A program made the position numbers and the translations under genes. 64,000 nt of DNA from Planktosalinus sp963975935 (GTDB lineage Bacteria; Bacteroidota; Bacteroidia; Flavobacteriales; Flavobacteriaceae): positions 1 to 64,000 of the forward strand of contig CAXBIQ010000002.1 in the NCBI GenBank assembly GCA_963975935.1, in the 5' to 3' direction. Positions 52,791 to 61,308 of the stretch are shown piece after piece (position 1 is the first letter of the stretch; every line of letters starts with the position of its first letter). The notes under the pieces are model-generated. The model was not told the DNA's origin, did not search any database, and saw only the letters and a program-made list of their open reading frames with translations.

Positions 52791-53288
52791 TTATTCAGTT
52801 TTTGTTATTTCATCATATTTTAATTCTATTTTCTTGTTTCTCTTTCCATATTCAACAATTACATAATCAGGGTTTAGTCCGATAATCTTTCCATCAGTTA
52901 AATTGCCTTTTTTACTAAAAACTACTTTGTCACCAATGTTTAATTCGATTTTGGCATTAGCACTTGTAGAAACATTCACATTTGTATTCTGGATTCCCCA
53001 TACATCTCCAACAACTTTTATTTTTTTTCCGTTACTCTTTACATATATTTTTGCATTACGTAAAAACTCACCTTGATATTCTTTTGTCATATTATCTACA
53101 GCTTGTTCCAATGCGTCTTTTTCGGATTTTGCTATAGACTCAACATCTCTTTCTATTAAAACATATTGCTGGCTGTCATCAATATTTCTGTTGCTAATTC
53201 CGGTTAAATCACCAATTCTGACATAACTGCCACAAGAACTTAATGATGTTATTACAATTCCTGCTATGAGTAAATTTCTTTTTTTCAT
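52791..53288 (-). CDS. Hypothetical lipoprotein
   Basis: This 165-residue protein has a lipoprotein signal (LLIAGIVITSLSSC) and then a beta-rich chain. A segment VVGDVWGIQNTNVNVSTSANAKIELNIGDKVVFSKKGNLTDGKIIGLNPDYVIVEYGKRNKKIEL looks like a small SH3-type barrel. No known family. It is flanked by gene-poor DNA on both sides. Function unknown. Confidence 0.7.
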   Translation of the reverse strand: MKKRNLLIAGIVITSLSSCGSYVRIGDLTGISNRNIDDSQQYVLIERDVESIAKSEKDALEQAVDNMTKEYQGEFLRNAKIYVKSNGKKIKVVGDVWGIQNTNVNVSTSANAKIELNIGDKVVFSKKGNLTDGKIIGLNPDYVIVEYGKRNKKIELKYDEITKTE

Positions 53289-53607
53289 TTATTTAGAATA
53301 TTAATTATGTTACTTTTTCAAATATTATCAAACTTTTAAATACAGTTTTCATTTTATTATGAAAGCCTGCTTTTACTGCATACGACGCCCGGGAGATAAA
53401 ACTCTTGGTTCTATAATATAATTTCTCATTATCACGAAGATGTAATACTGTGTGGGGATATTCAAACATAAACCATTTCAACAAACAATCAAAACAAAAT
53501 TTTACTGTCAAAAACCTCAACCCTTCGGGACATACCAACCGGGGTCACCATAAGGATGCCTGCAGGGGCTAAAGCTATGGGTTACGGTTGCAAACGGGCT
53601 GCCGGGT
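53289..53607. other. 319-bp intergenic region with repeat-like block
   Basis: No convincing gene; a 77-codon frame (53305-53538) has no family and is likely spurious or a relic. The block at about 53310-53370, read on the minus strand, resembles by eye the block before the DUF2007 gene (about 52628-52690), both including AAAATG, GTAT and ATTTGAAAAA. The right end near uvrB is GC-richer with small palindromes. Confidence 0.5.
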
Positions 53608-55611
53608 TTATTGGGCGGTTTCCAGTTGTTTTTGCAGCATTTTGATCTGGTCACGCAGCTTGGCGGCCTGTAGAAAGTCGAGTTCTTTGGCGGCGGTTTC
53701 CATGGCTTTGCGGGTGTCGCGTATCTTTTTCTCGATTTCGGCTTTGCTCAGGTAGTGGGCACCGCTCTCTTCCGCGGCTTGTATGAGGAGTTCTTCTGCG
53801 GTATAGGCTTTCGCCTTGGGCTTGCTCAGGGCGTTTTCCAGGCTCTTTTTGATCTGGGTGGGGGTGATGTTGTGCTCCAGGTTGTATGCCATTTGCTTTT
53901 CGCGCTTGTAGTTGGTGCTGTCAATGGTGGCCTGCATGCTTCGGGTGATGTTATCGGCATACATGATGGCTTTTCCGTTGAGGTTTCTCGCTGCCCTTCC
54001 CACGGTTTGTGTCAGGGAGCGTTCACTTCTCAAAAAACCTTCCTTGTCTGCATCCAGGATGGCTACGAGGGATACTTCCGGAAGGTCAAGGCCTTCCCGC
54101 AAGAGGTTGACACCCACCAAAACATCAAAGAGTCCCAGGCGCAGGTCCTGCATAATCTCCACGCGCTCCAGCGTGTCCACATCGCTGTGGATGTAGCGGC
54201 AACGCACGTTGATGCGGGTGAGGTATTTGGTGAGTTCTTCGGCCATGCGCTTGGTGAGGGTGGTCACCAGCACGCGCTCGTCCTTCTCGACACGCAGTTG
54301 TATTTCTTCTATGAGGTCGTCAATCTGGTTGAGGCTGGGGCGCACTTCTATGGGCGGGTCCAGCAGTCCTGTGGGGCGAATGATTTGTTCTACATACACA
54401 CCGCCGCTTTTTTGCAGTTCATAGTCGGCCGGGGTGGCGCTCACATAGATCACCTGATTCTGCAATGCTTCAAATTCTTCAAACTTGAGGGGGCGGTTGT
54501 CCATCGCTGCGGGCAGGCGAAAGCCATATTCAACAAGGTTTTCCTTCCGCGAGCGGTCACCGCCATACATCGCGCTCACTTGCGGGATGGAGACGTGGCT
54601 TTCGTCCACAAGCATCAAATAGTCTTTGGGAAAATAATCCAACAGGCAAAACGGACGCGTGCCCGGAAGGCGGCCGTCCAGATAGCGGGAGTAGTTTTCG
54701 ATACCGCTGCAATAACCCAGCTCGCGGATCATCTCCAGGTCAAAGTTTGTGCGTTCGTCAAGACGCTTGGCCTCGAGGTGTTTGCCTATTTCTTTAAAAT
54801 ACTCCACCTGTTTGACGAGGTCGTCCTGAATTTCGCGTATAGCGCCCTGCAAGACATCGGGTGAGGTCACAAACATATTTGCGGGGTAGATGTTGAGCTT
54901 TTCATAGCTTTCAATGATCTTGTTTGTTTTGACGTCAAAGGCTTCAATGGCTTCTATTTCGTCACCAAAAAAATGGATGCGGAAGGCATCATCTGCATAG
55001 CTTGGGTACACATCAACGGTATCGCCCTTGATGCGGAAGTTGCCGTGATTGAACTCGGCTTCTGTGCGGGCATAGAGGCTTTGGACCAAGCGGTGCAAGA
55101 GTTTGGTGCGCGAAATGACCATATCTTTTTCAATCGAAATCACGTTCTTTTGAAACTCGACCGGGTTCCCGATACCGTACAAACACGACACCGAAGCCAC
55201 CACAAGCACATCACGCCGCCCCGAAAGCAGGGAAGAGGTGGTGCTGAGCCGCAGCTTTTCTATTTCTTCATTGATGGAAAGGTCTTTTTCAATATAGGTC
55301 CCGCTGGAGGGGATGTATGCCTCGGGCTGATAGTAATCATAGTAGGACACAAAATATTCCACGGCATTGTCAGGAAAAAGCTGTTTGAACTCAGAGTAGA
55401 GTTGTGCCGCGAGTGTTTTGTTATGCGCAAGCACGAGGGTGGGTTTTTGCACTTCTTCCACCACATTTGCCACGGTAAAGGTCTTCCCACTGCCCGTCAC
55501 GCCCAGCAGGGTCTGGTACTGTTCACCGGCATGGATGTTCTTTACCAGTTCTTGAATGGCGTTGGGCTGGTCTCCAGTGGGTTTAAAATCTGACTTTATT
55601 TTGAATTTCAT
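53608..55611 (-). CDS. uvrB: Excinuclease ABC subunit B
   Basis: This 667-residue repair helicase verifies damage and directs UvrC incision. It has Walker A GVTGSGKT (residues 37-44), the beta-hairpin segment VSYYDYYQPEAYIP, the DESH box in LMLVDESHVSIPQ, motif VI VGRAARNLNGKAIMYAD and a C-terminal UVR domain (EIEKKIRDTRKAMETAAKELDFLQAAKLRDQIKML). Complete and normal length. Codon use appears more GC-rich than neighbours. It is monocistronic. Confidence 0.97.
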   Translation of the reverse strand: MKFKIKSDFKPTGDQPNAIQELVKNIHAGEQYQTLLGVTGSGKTFTVANVVEEVQKPTLVLAHNKTLAAQLYSEFKQLFPDNAVEYFVSYYDYYQPEAYIPSSGTYIEKDLSINEEIEKLRLSTTSSLLSGRRDVLVVASVSCLYGIGNPVEFQKNVISIEKDMVISRTKLLHRLVQSLYARTEAEFNHGNFRIKGDTVDVYPSYADDAFRIHFFGDEIEAIEAFDVKTNKIIESYEKLNIYPANMFVTSPDVLQGAIREIQDDLVKQVEYFKEIGKHLEAKRLDERTNFDLEMIRELGYCSGIENYSRYLDGRLPGTRPFCLLDYFPKDYLMLVDESHVSIPQVSAMYGGDRSRKENLVEYGFRLPAAMDNRPLKFEEFEALQNQVIYVSATPADYELQKSGGVYVEQIIRPTGLLDPPIEVRPSLNQIDDLIEEIQLRVEKDERVLVTTLTKRMAEELTKYLTRINVRCRYIHSDVDTLERVEIMQDLRLGLFDVLVGVNLLREGLDLPEVSLVAILDADKEGFLRSERSLTQTVGRAARNLNGKAIMYADNITRSMQATIDSTNYKREKQMAYNLEHNITPTQIKKSLENALSKPKAKAYTAEELLIQAAEESGAHYLSKAEIEKKIRDTRKAMETAAKELDFLQAAKLRDQIKMLQKQLETAQ

Positions 55612-55679
55612 ACCGGATGTATATGGGCTTTTTCCGAAAGGTTGAACCTATTTTTGGGTTAATTTTCCTATTTAAAATG

Positions 55680-55765
55680 TTCGCCGAAAGGCACCTCAAA
55701 AGTAATAAAAATCAACGGTTTGAAGCTGAAAACTACATGCTAAAAACTACCGTTTTGAAATGTGC
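55680..55765 (+). repeat. Left partial direct repeat flanking the toxin-antitoxin pair
   Basis: The block TTCGCCGAAAGGCACCTCAAAA ... CTAAAAACTACCGTTTTG recurs in similar form at 56464-56508 (TTCGCCGAAAGGCAACCT ... CTAAAAACCTATCGTTTTA). It sits beyond the toxin gene, downstream of it on the minus strand. The right copy overlaps the end of the choice-of-anchor gene. Confidence 0.45.
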
Positions 55766-55836
55766 TTATAAACCAAAGTCTTTAAAGGCGTGATGCCCGT
55801 TTGATTAACGATAGCGGTTGATTAAAGCCGTCTTGA

Positions 55837-56154
55837 TTATTTAGACCGTTCAATCTTTACGGGGTTTTGACGGGTATCAAATACATCTGCTATTTTAATA
55901 AATCCGTTTGATTCTTCTACTGAATAGATTAGTTTGTAGTTCTTGTGTACTAAGTACCGGTATTTAATTTCGCGATGCACGAGAGCGGGCTCTTCCTGAC
56001 CTATGTATGGGGTTTTAAGTAGTTTGTTGGGTGAAGTGATGATGCCTTTAATGAGTTTTTTAGCAGTTTTGGCTCCGGCTTTGTTCTTGTAATAATCGTA
56101 AATATCCTCAAGTTGCAGTTCTGCCCAATGGGACCAAACATTGGTGTGCATCAT
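55837..56154 (-). CDS. RelE/ParE-type toxin
   Basis: This 105-residue protein matches the RelE/ParE superfamily: WAELQLEDIYDYYKNKAGAKTAKKLIKGIITSPNKLL, then VHREIKYRYLVHKNYKLIYSVEES and the end VFDTRQNPVKI. ParE-type members poison gyrase while RelE-type cleave mRNA; which one applies is undecided. It overlaps the antitoxin gene (ATGA), the classical antitoxin-first order. Two ATGs lie 3 bp apart. Confidence 0.9.
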   Translation of the reverse strand: MMHTNVWSHWAELQLEDIYDYYKNKAGAKTAKKLIKGIITSPNKLLKTPYIGQEEPALVHREIKYRYLVHKNYKLIYSVEESNGFIKIADVFDTRQNPVKIERSK

Positions 56155-56387
56155 TCCTCAAATTTTGCTAAAACATCTGCGCTGGTTTTAAATCTGTTCT
56201 GTTTAAAGTCAGTTTCAGACTGGTCAATGCGTTTGTTTAACTCGTCCCGGGTCATGGGTTCAAGGATGCTGTCGTCTGAAGAAGTCTTTTCTTTCTTCAA
56301 GAGTTTTTCAAGACGGGACACAGCTTTCTCACTTTGAAGTTTTAAAAACTCCTGTACAAATGCTATTTTTCGGGCTTCTAAACTCAT
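56151..56387 (-). CDS. Antitoxin of RelE/ParE pair
   Basis: This 78-residue, mostly charged helical protein (KIAFVQEFLKLQSEKAVSRLEKLLKKEK ... MTRDELNKRIDQSETDFKQNRFKTSADVLAKFEE) precedes the toxin gene with an ATGA overlap. No clear ribbon-helix-helix or other DNA-binding fold is named. The E/Q-rich C-terminus probably wraps the toxin. It has a strong -7 box 17 bp upstream. Confidence 0.85.
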   Translation of the reverse strand: MSLEARKIAFVQEFLKLQSEKAVSRLEKLLKKEKTSSDDSILEPMTRDELNKRIDQSETDFKQNRFKTSADVLAKFEE

Positions 56388-56404
56388 TTTATGTGACTTT
56401 TAAT

Positions 56405-56412
56405 CAAAGATA
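56405..56412 (-). promoter_or_regulatory. -7 box of the toxin-antitoxin operon
   Basis: TATCTTTG on the minus strand, a perfect TAnnTTTG, 17 bp before the antitoxin ATG. No TTG at normal spacing. Confidence 0.6.
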
Positions 56413-56463
56413 CAAAATTATCAATTAGGTTTTTACGCTTTCCAGAAAGGTCAGGAAGGCTTT

Positions 56464-56508
56464 CGCCGAAAGGCAACCTAAAACAACTAAAAACCTATCG
56501 TTTTAGCG
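56464..56508 (+). repeat. Right partial direct repeat flanking the toxin-antitoxin pair
   Basis: TTCGCCGAAAGGCAACCTAAAAC then CTAAAAACCTATCGTTTTA, similar to the block at 55680-55765. The first part includes the near-palindrome CTTTCGCCGAAAG. The last bases are coding for the end of the neighbouring gene. Confidence 0.45.
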
Positions 56509-58813
56509 TAAAATGTCCTCCATAAGTACTGCCATCCACAAAATAGGCTTTATACCAGTAGTCTGAAGAGGGCAGGGGGCGTCCTCTGTAAGTACCGTCC
56601 CATCCGCCGGAGTCCGGGTTCATCAGGTAGATGATTTTTCCGTAACGGTCAAAAATAACGATGGTCTCTACCAGTGAATCGCGTAAATTGATGCCTTCAA
56701 CGCGCCAGGTATCGTTTGTGCCGTCTTCATTGGGCGTAAAGTAGTTGGGAAAGCCTATGACAAAAACATTGATACTCACAATGCCGCAACCATTGAGGTC
56801 CAGGACATAGACGGTATATACCCCGCCGGAAAGGTTTTCAAAAATCGGAGCCTCCTGAAACGGACCGTTTTCATTGTTCAAAGCATACAGATAATCGCCG
56901 TTGCCGCTTGCATTGATGGTAACGGCCTGGTTGCCGTATGAACCTGAGAGGGTATAGCTGAGTGCGGGTGTTTCTGAAGCCAGCACGGTAAGGGTGCGTG
57001 TGGATGTGCAGGTATAGTTCTGGCCGTTGTAGGATTGCGTGTAGCTCACGTCAACGGTATATTGACCGGCTTCGGTGATGTTGATGGTGGGGGTATTTGC
57101 ACCGGTGTTCCAGGAAAAAGAGTAATCATTTATATCACCCACCACCCCGGACTCCAGCACAAGCGGCTCGGGAAAGGTGTTGAGGCAATAGGTAAGGCTT
57201 TCGGGGCCTGAAAACTGCGGCGACGGGATGACCGTCAAATATACAGGAATGATGCCAAAACAGTTGCCGTTATTTGTGAGACGGGCATAGATGGTTTGCA
57301 TAACCGGCTCTACATTTACATAACTCAGGGCTAGTGCGTCTGCGCCTAGGAGGGCATCTTCCAGGGTGGTGTGGTAGCTCACCTCCAGGGATGTGCCATA
57401 TTGATTTTGGATATTCTGGGTGGTTTCGTTCAGGTCAAAAACACCGGCCTCCGGATTGTTTGAAGCCGAACAAGATACCAGTTCCTGGGGGTCTAAAAAG
57501 TTGTCTGTAGTGGTAAGGGTTACTTCTGCAACACCGGCACAGCCTGTTTGGTTTTCAGCCCGGGCATAGACCACCTGGCCGGGTATGGTGTTGGTATAAC
57601 TGTTGGGGTTGGGAATAACGGCAATGTTGTTTTCGGCATTGTACTGTGAGGTGTGAAAAGACACGACCTGTACAGAGCTGTCGTTGTCTGTAATGGCTTC
57701 TGAGGCATCAAAAAGGTTAAAAACCGCGATGCCGCCGCTGTTGTCTTCACACTGTATGAGGGTAGTGTTTTGAAGTGTAATGGGTTCGTCATATTCCAAC
57801 GTTACAGAACCGTTGACCACACAGCCGTTATTGTTTACTTCCACTTCATAGAAACCGTCTTCGGTAGCGGTATAGGTGGCATTGGTAGCCCCGGCGATGG
57901 GTGCACTATCCCGAAACCACTGGTAGTTGCTGCTTCCGGCAAGGGTAGCGTCAAGCAGATATTCCTCACCAAAACACAAGGGGTTGTTGGTTGCAAACAA
58001 GCGGTCCGGGCCCAGGTCTGTTTCCACATCAAAACTACCGCCACCCAAAAAGATTGCGGAGTCATAGAGGGAGTTTCCCTGATCAGCTACCACCAGTTTC
58101 ATATGGTAAAGGATGCCGGGGGTAACGGTGGCTTCAGCGGTAAGTATGGTGGTCTGTCCGTTAAAGTTTGTGGGATGCTCGGTTCCGTTAAAGGCATCAA
58201 AATATTGTGTATTTGCAGGTTCGCAAATCGTGCCTTCACCGCGTATGGTGGTTATCTTTACGGGCGTATTGGTCCCGGGAACTACTGCCAGGTTGATATA
58301 CTGGTCCTGGGTGCCCGCTTCGCGCAACAAGAAAGCAAAACCGTCAGAATAGTTGCACTGGGTGGGGTTGTTGTAGGCAAAATATTGTTCTGAAGAAAAG
58401 ATGTATTCAAAGGTCATCTTGTTTGCTATGGGCAAAAAGTCAAACTCTAGCACGGTGGCGTTTATGGTATTGTTCTCATTAATAGCCTGCTCCAGGTCGT
58501 CGTCACCGGGCCAGTTGGTACTGCCTTCACTCAGGAGGGAAGTGTTGGGCCCTATGGCAGATGTAGCTCTTCCGGTAGAAATCAAAACACCGTCATCAAA
58601 GGGGAAGTCACTCGTCCCGGCAGTAAAGTAGCCATAACTTTGTGCGTCATTCCATCCGCTGACTGAAAAGTTGGAGACATTGGCACAGGGACTGTTGATG
58701 AGGATGTCTTCAACAAGCTGTTGTGCCGTGAAATTTTCCTGTACATCTATATACTGTGCAGAAGCGAGGTTGCACCCCAACACACCTAAAAATAACGAAA
58801 GTGTAAAACGCAT
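56495..58813 (-). CDS. Choice-of-anchor L protein with T9SS type B tail
   Basis: From ATG 58813 it encodes 772 residues with a signal peptide (MRFTLSLFLGVLGCNLASAQ). The N-terminal choice-of-anchor L domain (about 20-260) has FTAQQLVEDILINSPCANVSNFSVSGW and a later YIFSSEQYFAY. Ig-like modules with QWFRDSAPIAGATNATY follow. The last about 85 residues are a gliding-motility-associated/T9SS type B tail: GFPNYFTPNEDGTNDTW ... VIFDRYGKIIYLM ... GWDGTYRGRPLPSSDYWY. It is probably a large surface adhesin. An upstream ATG at 58849 overlaps a -7 box. Confidence 0.9.
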   Translation of the reverse strand: MRFTLSLFLGVLGCNLASAQYIDVQENFTAQQLVEDILINSPCANVSNFSVSGWNDAQSYGYFTAGTSDFPFDDGVLISTGRATSAIGPNTSLLSEGSTNWPGDDDLEQAINENNTINATVLEFDFLPIANKMTFEYIFSSEQYFAYNNPTQCNYSDGFAFLLREAGTQDQYINLAVVPGTNTPVKITTIRGEGTICEPANTQYFDAFNGTEHPTNFNGQTTILTAEATVTPGILYHMKLVVADQGNSLYDSAIFLGGGSFDVETDLGPDRLFATNNPLCFGEEYLLDATLAGSSNYQWFRDSAPIAGATNATYTATEDGFYEVEVNNNGCVVNGSVTLEYDEPITLQNTTLIQCEDNSGGIAVFNLFDASEAITDNDSSVQVVSFHTSQYNAENNIAVIPNPNSYTNTIPGQVVYARAENQTGCAGVAEVTLTTTDNFLDPQELVSCSASNNPEAGVFDLNETTQNIQNQYGTSLEVSYHTTLEDALLGADALALSYVNVEPVMQTIYARLTNNGNCFGIIPVYLTVIPSPQFSGPESLTYCLNTFPEPLVLESGVVGDINDYSFSWNTGANTPTINITEAGQYTVDVSYTQSYNGQNYTCTSTRTLTVLASETPALSYTLSGSYGNQAVTINASGNGDYLYALNNENGPFQEAPIFENLSGGVYTVYVLDLNGCGIVSINVFVIGFPNYFTPNEDGTNDTWRVEGINLRDSLVETIVIFDRYGKIIYLMNPDSGGWDGTYRGRPLPSSDYWYKAYFVDGSTYGGHFTLKR

Positions 58814-58846
58814 CAAACCGGGAACGTATTTCTTTTTATAGCGGTG

Positions 58847-58854
58847 CAAAAGTA
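58847..58854 (-). promoter_or_regulatory. -7 box of the choice-of-anchor L gene
   Basis: TACTTTTG on the minus strand overlaps the upstream ATG at 58849 and so supports the start at 58813, 33 bp further on. The -33 element is not clear. Confidence 0.55.
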
Positions 58855-58918
58855 CGTAAAGAATCGGTTTTTGCTCGTTATTTTAACACTTTCATATCCC
58901 CTAAGGATAAAAGCTGTT

Positions 58919-59947
58919 TTATTCGTTTATATCAAGGGCTACACGCTCTTTTCTGTTGGCGAGTTCCCAGGCGGTATGGAAAATGAGCCGTGAACGTTTT
59001 TCCAACAGTTCATACTCTATTTTATCGGGCGTGTCCGTGTGTTTGTGGTAGTCTTCGTGAACACCGTTAAAATAAAAAATAACTGGGATGTTGTTTTTAG
59101 CGAAATTGTAGTGGTCGCTTCGGTAATAAAAACGGTTGGGGTCATTGTCTGCGTTGAAGGTATAGTCTATGTCAAGGTTTACATAGGCATCGTTCATTGC
59201 TTCTGAAACATCGTGCAACTCCTGGCTAAGCTTGTCGCTGCCAATGAGGTAGATGTAATTTGGGTTGTCTGCTTTGTTTGGATCAATGCGACCTATCATA
59301 TCGATGTTGAGATTTGCTACGGTATTGGCCAAAGGGAATATGGGGTCTTCATCAGTATAATAACGTGACCCTAACAGACCTATTTCTTCTGCTGTAACGT
59401 GCAGGAAGGCAACTGAACGCTTGGGACCGTTACCGTCTTCCTTGGCTTTTTGAAAAGCTTGTGCCAGCAGCATGATGGCTACGGTACCGCTGCCATCGTC
59501 ATCGGCTCCGTTGTAAATTTTACCACTCTTGATGCCCACGTGGTCATAATGTGCGGTGATGATGATGACTTCTTCAGGTTTTTCACTGCCTTCTACAAAG
59601 CCAATGACGTTTTCAGAATCATTGAGACCACTACCTTCCTTGAAATAACTTTTAGGCACCGGCTGAAAATAGTTGCCCTCACCCAGTGGGCTGGCAATGT
59701 TGTGTTTTAAATAAAAATTCTTGATGTAGTTAGCAGCCATTTTCTGCCCTCTCTCACCGGTCATACGGCCTTCCATTTCATCTGAAGCGATGATGTATAA
59801 ATGGGTTTTCAGGCTTTCTGCATTGATATAGTGTTCATAATCTGTGGGGCTTGTTTGAATGGAGGTGTTTTCGCTTGAAGGGTTTTGTGTGGTGCTCTTG
59901 CAACCAAAACCAATTACAAGCAGTGCTAAAAAGAAGAATTTTTTCAT
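58919..59947 (-). CDS. M28 family zinc peptidase (lipoprotein)
   Basis: From ATG 59947 it encodes 342 residues with a lipoprotein signal (KKFFFLALLVIGFGC). The M28 domain has metal ligands H and D in ITAHYDHVGI and YNGADDDGSGTVAIMLLA, E in HVTAEEIGLLGS, D in LNIDMIGR and a last His in YRSDHYNFAKNNIPVIFY and EDYHKHTDTPDKIEY. A complete co-catalytic zinc site is seen, so aminopeptidase-type activity is likely. It is probably a surface or periplasmic lipoprotein. An earlier ATG (59995) is rejected. Confidence 0.9.
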   Translation of the reverse strand: MKKFFFLALLVIGFGCKSTTQNPSSENTSIQTSPTDYEHYINAESLKTHLYIIASDEMEGRMTGERGQKMAANYIKNFYLKHNIASPLGEGNYFQPVPKSYFKEGSGLNDSENVIGFVEGSEKPEEVIIITAHYDHVGIKSGKIYNGADDDGSGTVAIMLLAQAFQKAKEDGNGPKRSVAFLHVTAEEIGLLGSRYYTDEDPIFPLANTVANLNIDMIGRIDPNKADNPNYIYLIGSDKLSQELHDVSEAMNDAYVNLDIDYTFNADNDPNRFYYRSDHYNFAKNNIPVIFYFNGVHEDYHKHTDTPDKIEYELLEKRSRLIFHTAWELANRKERVALDINE

Positions 59948-60002
59948 AAGAAATGATTTAGTGAGTGGATGGTAAAAATAAAGAAGGTTTCGCAATGGAT
60001 TC

Positions 60003-60046
60003 TAAAAAAAATGTGAAACTTTCAGTATGGTTTGAAAGTTTCACAT
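60003..60046 (-). terminator. Terminator of the HGQPGHRC lipoprotein gene
   Basis: The perfect 12-bp stem TGTGAAACTTTC / GAAAGTTTCACA (60012-60023 with 60034-60045) has a 10-base loop. On the minus strand a T7 run follows, so it ends the transcript of the lipoprotein gene that stops at 60068. Confidence 0.88.
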
Positions 60047-60067
60047 AGAATATAATTTGATACAAGT

Positions 60068-60493
60068 TTAATTCAAGGGTGCTCCCACAGGAATGTCACA
60101 ACGGTGGCCCGGTTGCCCGTGAGCCGGGTTGACCGCTCCGTCTGTGTTTGTATTTGTGCTTTTGTTTGAGTTTACAGGCACGCTGCCGTTGCTTTTAATG
60201 ACGGGTGACTGCTGTGTTGATTTGATGGTTTGTGACTGCTGGCCGCTGCCGTCAAGAGGTTGTCCCACAGGAATGTCACATCGGTGACCCGGTTGCCCGT
60301 GAGCGGGGTTGAGGGCTATATCACCATTAGAGGCTTCTGTAGTACTCTTTGGAGTGTTAACGTTTTTTTCAGATAGGTTTTCATTTGTGTCTTCTGTGCT
60401 GTTTTCTTTTTTTTCATCATTGCAAGATGTGAAAACTGCAAACACGGCAACCACTGAAAGCAGGGATAATTTTCTTAAAAAGGATAAATACAT
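60068..60493 (-). CDS. Lipoprotein with duplicated NPAHGQPGHRCDIPVG motif
   Basis: This 141-residue protein has a lipoprotein signal (VVAVFAVFTSC, Cys24), an acidic low-complexity part, and two near-identical 19-residue modules at residues 62-80 and 122-140. Each reads NPAHGQPGHRCDIPVGxPL, separated by a Ser/Thr/Gln/Asn-rich linker. Each module has two His and one Cys, a plausible metal site. I recall the motif from other Bacteroidetes proteins but not a function. It is a single gene with its own terminator, between the M28 peptidase gene and the carotenoid operon. Confidence 0.82.
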   Translation of the reverse strand: MYLSFLRKLSLLSVVAVFAVFTSCNDEKKENSTEDTNENLSEKNVNTPKSTTEASNGDIALNPAHGQPGHRCDIPVGQPLDGSGQQSQTIKSTQQSPVIKSNGSVPVNSNKSTNTNTDGAVNPAHGQPGHRCDIPVGAPLN

Positions 60494-60603
60494 AAATCTT
60501 TATTTTATATGATTTTTAAACAGCTTGCAATGTACAAAAACGGATGCGAATGTCCAATAACATTGTGTTAATCTTAAGAAAGGTCATTAGCTGATTAAGA
60601 TAT

Positions 60604-61305
60604 TCAGGGAGCTTGTGTGCCTGCAAACCTGCGCTCAAAATATTCCAGGAGGACAATGGGGGTGAGGATCATCGTTAGTGCATAGATGACATCTTCCACA
60701 GGGATGGTAAAAAGGCGTATACCCAGGTTTTCAGAATTATCATACCACACGACCTGTTCTTCAATAAAGCTTCCGGTAAGGACCCCGTTCACAATAAAGA
60801 AAGGAATGAGCATCACCAGAAAGGTCAAGAAGAATTTTTGCAGCAACTCCCTTTGATAGTTGTATAAAAGGCTCAAGAGAATAATGGCATAGGCAAAGTT
60901 GACCAACGTGTACCAGCGGTCATAAAAGATCATCAGGGTGATGATGAGTACAGAAATAAGGAGGACATAGACCACAGAAACCGCTTTTTCAGATAGTTTC
61001 ATATTGGGGAAATAATAGAGCAGGGCATAGTGTGTAAACACGCAGGCATAAGGGATGCAGACAAAAAAGAGCCATTCTTCCAGGGGAAGGTTGACAATGT
61101 AGATGCCCGTTAGATAGGCGTCATTAAAACCCCAGATGGCGTGAGCTGTGAACAGGATATCCCAGGGGATAAAGAACAGCATCATAATGAAGATGGAAGG
61201 GAACAAATATTTCCACTTACTGTAAAACTTCAGTTTGGGATGAAAACTATATAAAAAGGGAATGGAAAGGGAACCGAGGTTGAGCCACAGGTACAGTGAA
61301 TCCAT
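60604..61305 (-). CDS. crtY: Lycopene cyclase, fused CrtYc-CrtYd type
   Basis: This 233-residue protein has seven hydrophobic segments and both half-domain motifs of the heterodimeric/fused type: NLPLEEWLFFVCIPYACVFTHYALLYY (PLEEW) and, in the second half, TIPVEDVIYALTMIL (PVED). The two acidic motifs are the catalytic ones in CrtYc/CrtYd and CarRA cyclases. It makes beta-carotene from lycopene. It is the last gene of the carotenoid operon, 3 bp behind crtZ. Confidence 0.9.
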   Translation of the reverse strand: MDSLYLWLNLGSLSIPFLYSFHPKLKFYSKWKYLFPSIFIMMLFFIPWDILFTAHAIWGFNDAYLTGIYIVNLPLEEWLFFVCIPYACVFTHYALLYYFPNMKLSEKAVSVVYVLLISVLIITLMIFYDRWYTLVNFAYAIILLSLLYNYQRELLQKFFLTFLVMLIPFFIVNGVLTGSFIEEQVVWYDNSENLGIRLFTIPVEDVIYALTMILTPIVLLEYFERRFAGTQAP

Positions 61306-61308
61306 GAA

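Noticed and set aside
53305..53538. 77-codon minus-strand frame
   Set aside because: No family, composition unlike a protein, and it ends in the gap before a lipoprotein gene. It may be a relic inside a repeat-like block.
53755..54864. 369-codon plus-strand open frame
   Set aside because: It is antisense to uvrB, which is certain from motifs. The translation has no family and follows from GC-rich codons in the true gene.
54973..55593. 206-codon plus-strand open frame
   Set aside because: Shadow of uvrB; same reasons as the frame at 53755.
57770..58393. 207-codon plus-strand open frame
   Set aside because: Lies wholly within the choice-of-anchor L gene on the other strand and has no recognisable domain.
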